From assembly GCF_050624435.1 (NCBI RefSeq), contig NC_134539.1, forward strand, positions 141,518,025 to 141,582,024: a stretch of 64,000 nucleotides of DNA. The letters are read 5' to 3'. The notes beneath the pieces were generated by a model. That model saw only the letters and a program-made list of their open reading frames with translations. It had not been told where the DNA came from and ran no database searches. This document shows, one piece after another, positions 54,501 through 60,200 of the stretch; the first letter of the stretch is position 1; every line of letters starts with the position of its first letter. Source of the DNA: Tenrec ecaudatus. Its lineage: Eukaryota > Chordata > Mammalia > Afrosoricida > Tenrecidae. The position numbers were made by a program, and so were the translations under genes.

Positions 54501-57165
54501 GGCTTATTAATAATCTGCAATATTCTAATGACATAATCTCGCTTACTGAAAGTGAGGATTTAGGGCTGATGAAGAGCAAGGATTACAGCCTTCAGTGTGG
54601 ATTATGAATCAATGTAAAGAAAACCAAATTTTTCATAACTGGACCGATAGGGACATCTTGATGAATAGAGAAAAGGTAAGTCGTCAAGGATTTTGTATTG
54701 CTTGGATCCACCATCGATACTCATGGAGGCAGCAGAGATTCAAAACATGAAGTGTAGTAGGTAAATCTGCTGCATAACACCTCTTTAGAGCAGCGATTCT
54801 CAACCTGTGGGTCATGACCCCTTGGGGGGGGCGGTCGAATGACTCTTTCACAGGGGTCACCCGATTCATACCAGTAGCAAAATTACAGTTACGAAGTACC
54901 AACGAAAATAATTTTATGGTTGGGGGACCACAACATGAGGAACTGTAGGAAGGTCAAGAAGCACTGCTTTAGGGTATGGAGAAGAAAAGGATGTTACTTT
55001 GAGGGTAAGGTGCACCTGACCCAAGACATCGTGTTTTCAATATGTTGGACTGCTAAGTACAAGCTCAGCACTTTGAAACCACCAGTCTTTCTTCGGGAGA
55101 AAAACAAGACTTTTTACTCCCATAAAACTTTGGTGGTGTAACTCCCAAAAAGAGTTACAGTTTCATAAACAAATTGGGGGGGTCACACTAAGTCAGCTTT
55201 GACTCAATGGCAGTGAGAGAGAAATAGTTACAGTCTGGTTAACCCAGAGAGGCAGTTCTGCCTTGTCTTATAGGGTTGCTATGAGTTGACATTGACTCAA
55301 TAGCATTCAGAGGTTTGTTTGTTTTTTCATATGCATATGAAAGCTGGATATTGAATAAAGAAGACCTAAGAAGAATTGTTGCATTTGAATTGTGACACTG
55401 GTGAAGTATATTGAAAGTACCAAAAGGACAAACAAATCTGTTTGGAAGAAGTACTGCCAGAGTGCTCCTTAGAGGAAAGGACGGCAAGACTTCATCTTTC
55501 TTACTTTGGGCATGTTGTTATGAGAGACTAGACCCTGGAGAAGGATGTCATGCCTGGTAAAGGGGAGGGGCAGCGAAAGAGAGGAAGGCCCTCAGGAGAT
55601 GGACGGACACAGTGGCTGCAACAGTGGGCTCAGGCATGGGAATAATTGTGAGGATGGCGCAGGACCGGGCAGTGTCGTATCTGTTGTGCATAGGATTGCT
55701 GTGGGTCAGAACTAACTCAATGGCACCTTACAACAACAATCTTTGTAAAGAATCACTATTTCTAACAGGCAACCTATAGGATACATTGAAATCTTCTTAT
55801 ATACAGCAAGTGATATAGAGTACATTAACCAGTATTCTATGAATTTTCCCCAAACTGTATGAATTATTTTATTTCAAGGCTCTTTATTTTCTGAATGTTC
55901 TTTTCTGATGACCCATTATTTATTTTTAATGTAGGGTGATAAATAGGCTCAGACTAAGCTGTCTGCTTCTTTCTCCTCCCGTAATCCCTTCGAACAATAG
56001 AAGAGAAACAATTAGAGAGGGAAGAAGAAAGAATACAAGTTTACAGCTTAAGATGTAGTTTTTGAAAGGAATCACCCATAGGTGGCAGATTGTCTCTTGG
56101 TTTTCCAAACTTATTAATTAACTCTGACTCAAATAGAACTGCCCCATAGGGTTTCCATCACTGAAAATCTTTATAGAAATGAACTGCCTCGTCTCTCTCC
56201 CACTGAGCAGCTGGGGGTCCCAATGGTTGTCCTTTTGTATGGCCTTTTGAGGGCCTAACCATTGTGCCACCAACGTCTCTTTCCTCACTTTTTAGTCAGC
56301 AACATGTGTTATTCAGAGCATGCTGAGCTACTATTAGATATAATTATAATAGCTATTATTAGAACTATTTTTTAATATTTAAGATTTAAATTTAATATTT
56401 AATTTTTTTACATGTAGAAATAAAATGGAACATTAGTACGATGTGTGAATTATCATTCTATGTTCCTTTGATTATGTTTTGGGGACAGTCCTGCATAAAA
56501 TTCTTTTCATCTGTCTCCTTTATGCCCCATGGGGACCTATCTACCTATCTATATTTTGGCCCTCTGTTATGACAGTTTATTATTGCTCAATACTGCATAT
56601 AGTAATCTTAGACACACAATCACAGTCCTCTAAGTGATACTTCGATTGAAAAAACATTTTTCTCTAATTCAACATTATTGTAGGTGATTTGCCGAGTCAA
56701 CCTTGTATGCTATTCATGCGTACAAATAAGTGATGCAACTACATTTTTATCATAATAAAATGCATCTAAGATAATATTTATGTCTGAATGTATAACTATT
56801 TTGAAATAATGGGTTTTTTTTCCCTTCATGGTTATTCTCTGCTTCGCTCTTAAGGAGGAATGGTTAGCGTCAACAATCTAGACACTGTTCTGAAAAACCT
56901 GGAGGTCAAACTCACAGAAAAAGAGCGAGATAGTCTGACAGAAAACCTGCCACTTAAAGGTGAGCCTTGTTGATGCTATGGTCTTACAAAGGGATTCATA
57001 CTAGGGGTACCGCCCAGAACCGGAATTGTGCTGGGTGGAGCAGCACTTGCGTCATAAGCATTTTTCCTGCTGGGCAAGCATCAAGCAACCCACTCTGAGT
57101 TAGCTCACTCAATGTCATCACCTGGGAAGTGAATTTTTTCATAAAAGCAGTTTCACTCAAACCTC

Positions 57166-57207
<42 letters not shown>

Positions 57208-60200
57208 TGTTCAATTTAAAACTGTGCAGCTGTGAAATTTGGTATTTTGCTTTGGAAAAATGCCTCAGAAACTGTTGTGATATTGAACACAGCTTACAGG
57301 ACAGCGCTATGGGAAAAACTCAAGTGTACACGTGGTTTTCATGTTTCAAAAAAGGTGAACTGCCATGAAAATAATATTCTAACTTATCAAGGGTTCATCA
57401 GGGATGGAGGGGGAAGAAATGGGGAGCTGATATCAGGGGCTCAAGTGGAAGAGAATGCTTTGAAAAAGATGGTGATGCCATATATGCAAATGTGCTTGAC
57501 ACACTAGATGAATGTATGGATTATGATAAGAGATGTGAGAGCACCCAATCAAAGTGAGAAGAGGGGGGAAAAAAGGTGAAATGTTGATTGATGACAAACT
57601 TTGTTCTGGACATCAGTCAACTTCCTGAATGGATGAAAATGTTGACTCATAGTACATTTTGGAGTTCATTCCACCAGGTCAAACTGTTAACCAAGCTTTT
57701 TATTTAAAGGTTCTGAAAAGATTATGTAACAATATGTAACAAAAAAAGGCCTGATTTGTGGCATACAGGGGACTGGTTTTGACACCAAGACAATGCGCCT
57801 ACTCAAGCAGCCATCTCAGTGTGCCAGTTTTGGGCAAAAAAATAGCATGCCTCTCTTTTTTCACCTGACTCACCTGACCTCACTCCGTGCAACTTCTTTT
57901 TGTTTCCATGTATGAAGAAGAACATATGAGAACAGTGACCTGATGATGTAGAAAAGGTGATGAAAAAAATGAGAGGCATTGTTAGCAATCCTAACAGATG
58001 AGTTTGAAAAATGTTTCCAAGAAAGGAATCACAGATTTGACAAATGTATTAAGTGTAATGGAGAATACTTGGAAAATGATAAGATTGTTTTGTAAAATTA
58101 AATACATAGCTTTTGAAAAAAGTTCCATTGGGGGGGGTACCCCATTGTATTGTTAGACTTGTATTAGAGGATACCAATAATTTTGTTTAAATGGAGTTAA
58201 GTAGTAGTTAAGATGATATAAGCTTCTTTTAAAAAAGAAATTTAAAACATAAAGTGACTACAATCAAGTATGTTGGTTGGTGAGTAGTCACACTTCTTGA
58301 ATAAGATAAAGATACATGTTTTTTTCATCTTGGGTTCCTTTAGCATTTCAATTACTTATATCTAACTGATGATATAGAAAGGAGAGTATAAGGTAGGAGG
58401 TCTATTGTTACTACTACAATTCCTTTTTTGAGAATTCATTGTGTTGCTTTCCAGCAAGGGGTAGGGGAAGCCAGGAAAAGGATTCTGACTGGGCAACCAT
58501 TACAATGTACAACTCTCCATCCTGGGAGAAAACTAGGAATGCTGGGGAACTTTGCCAAAATGAAATGATAGCTCAGTTGTAATAATAGAGCGTTTCTTTT
58601 TTATTTTCTTCCAGAAATCAATAGTCATGTCTTCTGTGGTTTTATCATTGCTAAAAAATAGACACCATCCTTAAATTATGAAATGAACACTCAAATACCC
58701 AAGCCCATTTCCATCCAGTGGATTCTGACTTGTAGAGACCCCGTGTAGGCCTTCTGAGACTGTAAATCAAGACAGGAGTAGGTAGTCTCATTTCTCTGCC
58801 TCAGACCTCATCAATTTTAGCCTCCAACCTTGTGGTTAGTGGTTCAATGCTTACCCAATAGGGCCATCAAAGCTCCTTTGAAATGGACATGGAGCAGAAT
58901 GAAAGTTTCGGGAAATGGAATAAACAATGGTGGAAGTTCCATATTGCTAATACCCTTACTAGATACTTATGCCTCAACAATAACCAAACCAAAAATTCAC
59001 TGCCATCAAGGTGATTCCAACTTGTATTGACTATAGGACAGAGTAGGTGGGTTTCCAAGATTGTAAATATTTTGTAAAGTCTCATCTTCCCCCTGAGGAG
59101 TAACTGGTGGTTTAGAACTGCTTACCTTGAGGTTAGCAGTCCAGTGCATAACCCATATGCCACCAGGGCTTCCATACTATTCTGAAATATCCATTACACA
59201 TTTCACTTTTATATAACTCCCAGAGAACGATTATCTAGTCTTCTATTTTCAGTTATTATCTCTTTGATGAAAAAGTTCCATCTACTGGCAGCAATAATAT
59301 TCTCCTGTAGCATGTCCTCTTCTGCATCTGGCTTGAATTTCTGACAGCTCCTTGTTGATGTACTACTGCAACCATTTTTAAATTATCTTTGAGGTAATTT
59401 TACTTGCATGTGCTAATAATGATACTGTTCAATAATTTCTACATTGTGCTAGGTTACCTTTTTTTTAAATAGGCAAATATATAGATCTCTTCCAATTGAT
59501 TGGCCAAGTAGTTGTCTTCCAAATTTCTTGGCATAGACTAGTGTGTGCTTACAGTGCTACCTACATCAGTTTTTTAAAACATTTCGATTGGTAGTCCATC
59601 AATTCCTGGAACCTTGTTTTCCACTAAATCCTTCAGTGCAACTTGGGTTTTTCCTTCAATACCTCGGTTCTGCATCATATGCTACCTCTTAAAATGTGAG
59701 ACTGTTGTTCACTTATTTTTGGCACAGTGAGCCCTTGCATTCTTTCCATCTTCCTTTGAAGATGCTTCTTGCATCATGTCATATTTAGACCATAGAATCC
59801 TTCAATATTGTCTGAGGCTTAGATTTTTTCTTCAGTTTGTTCTTGAAACATGCTGAATGTTTTCTTCCTTTTGGTTTCCTAATTCCAGGTGTTGGAACAT
59901 TTCATATTACTGCTTTCCTTTGTCTTCTTGAGCTGCCCTTTAAATTTTCCATTCAGCTCTTTACTCATCATTTCTTACACTTTCAAAGGCACGTTTCAGA
60001 GACTCTCATGATGGCTGCTTTTTCTCCTGTATGTTTCACGTCCTTTTGTTTTCTTCATGTATGACGTTCTTGATGCCATTCCATAGCTTGTCGGGTCTTC
60101 TGGCACTAATTTTCAATGCATCAAATCCGTTCTTGAGATGGTCTCTAAATTCTGGTTGAATATATTCAAAGTCATAGTTTAGGTCTTATGGATTTGTTTT

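Larger units (their letters stand above)
53725..55740 (+). mobile_element. RTE/BovB-type LINE, sense, with SPIN and AfroSINE inserts
   Basis: Reverse-transcriptase traces: near 53880-54040 'LIPKKGEST'-like sequence in a broken frame, then at 54173-54373 LCLTDYALSFDYVDYNTLW (motif A, FDxVD) and QMGIPERVIVLIQNLYMDQE. The 3' part includes 'gagtgctccttagaggaaag', 'aagagaggaaggccctcag' and ends with (aac)n near 55738. Multiple stops and frameshifts; inactive. The 5' end (endonuclease) is missing. Confidence 0.8.
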
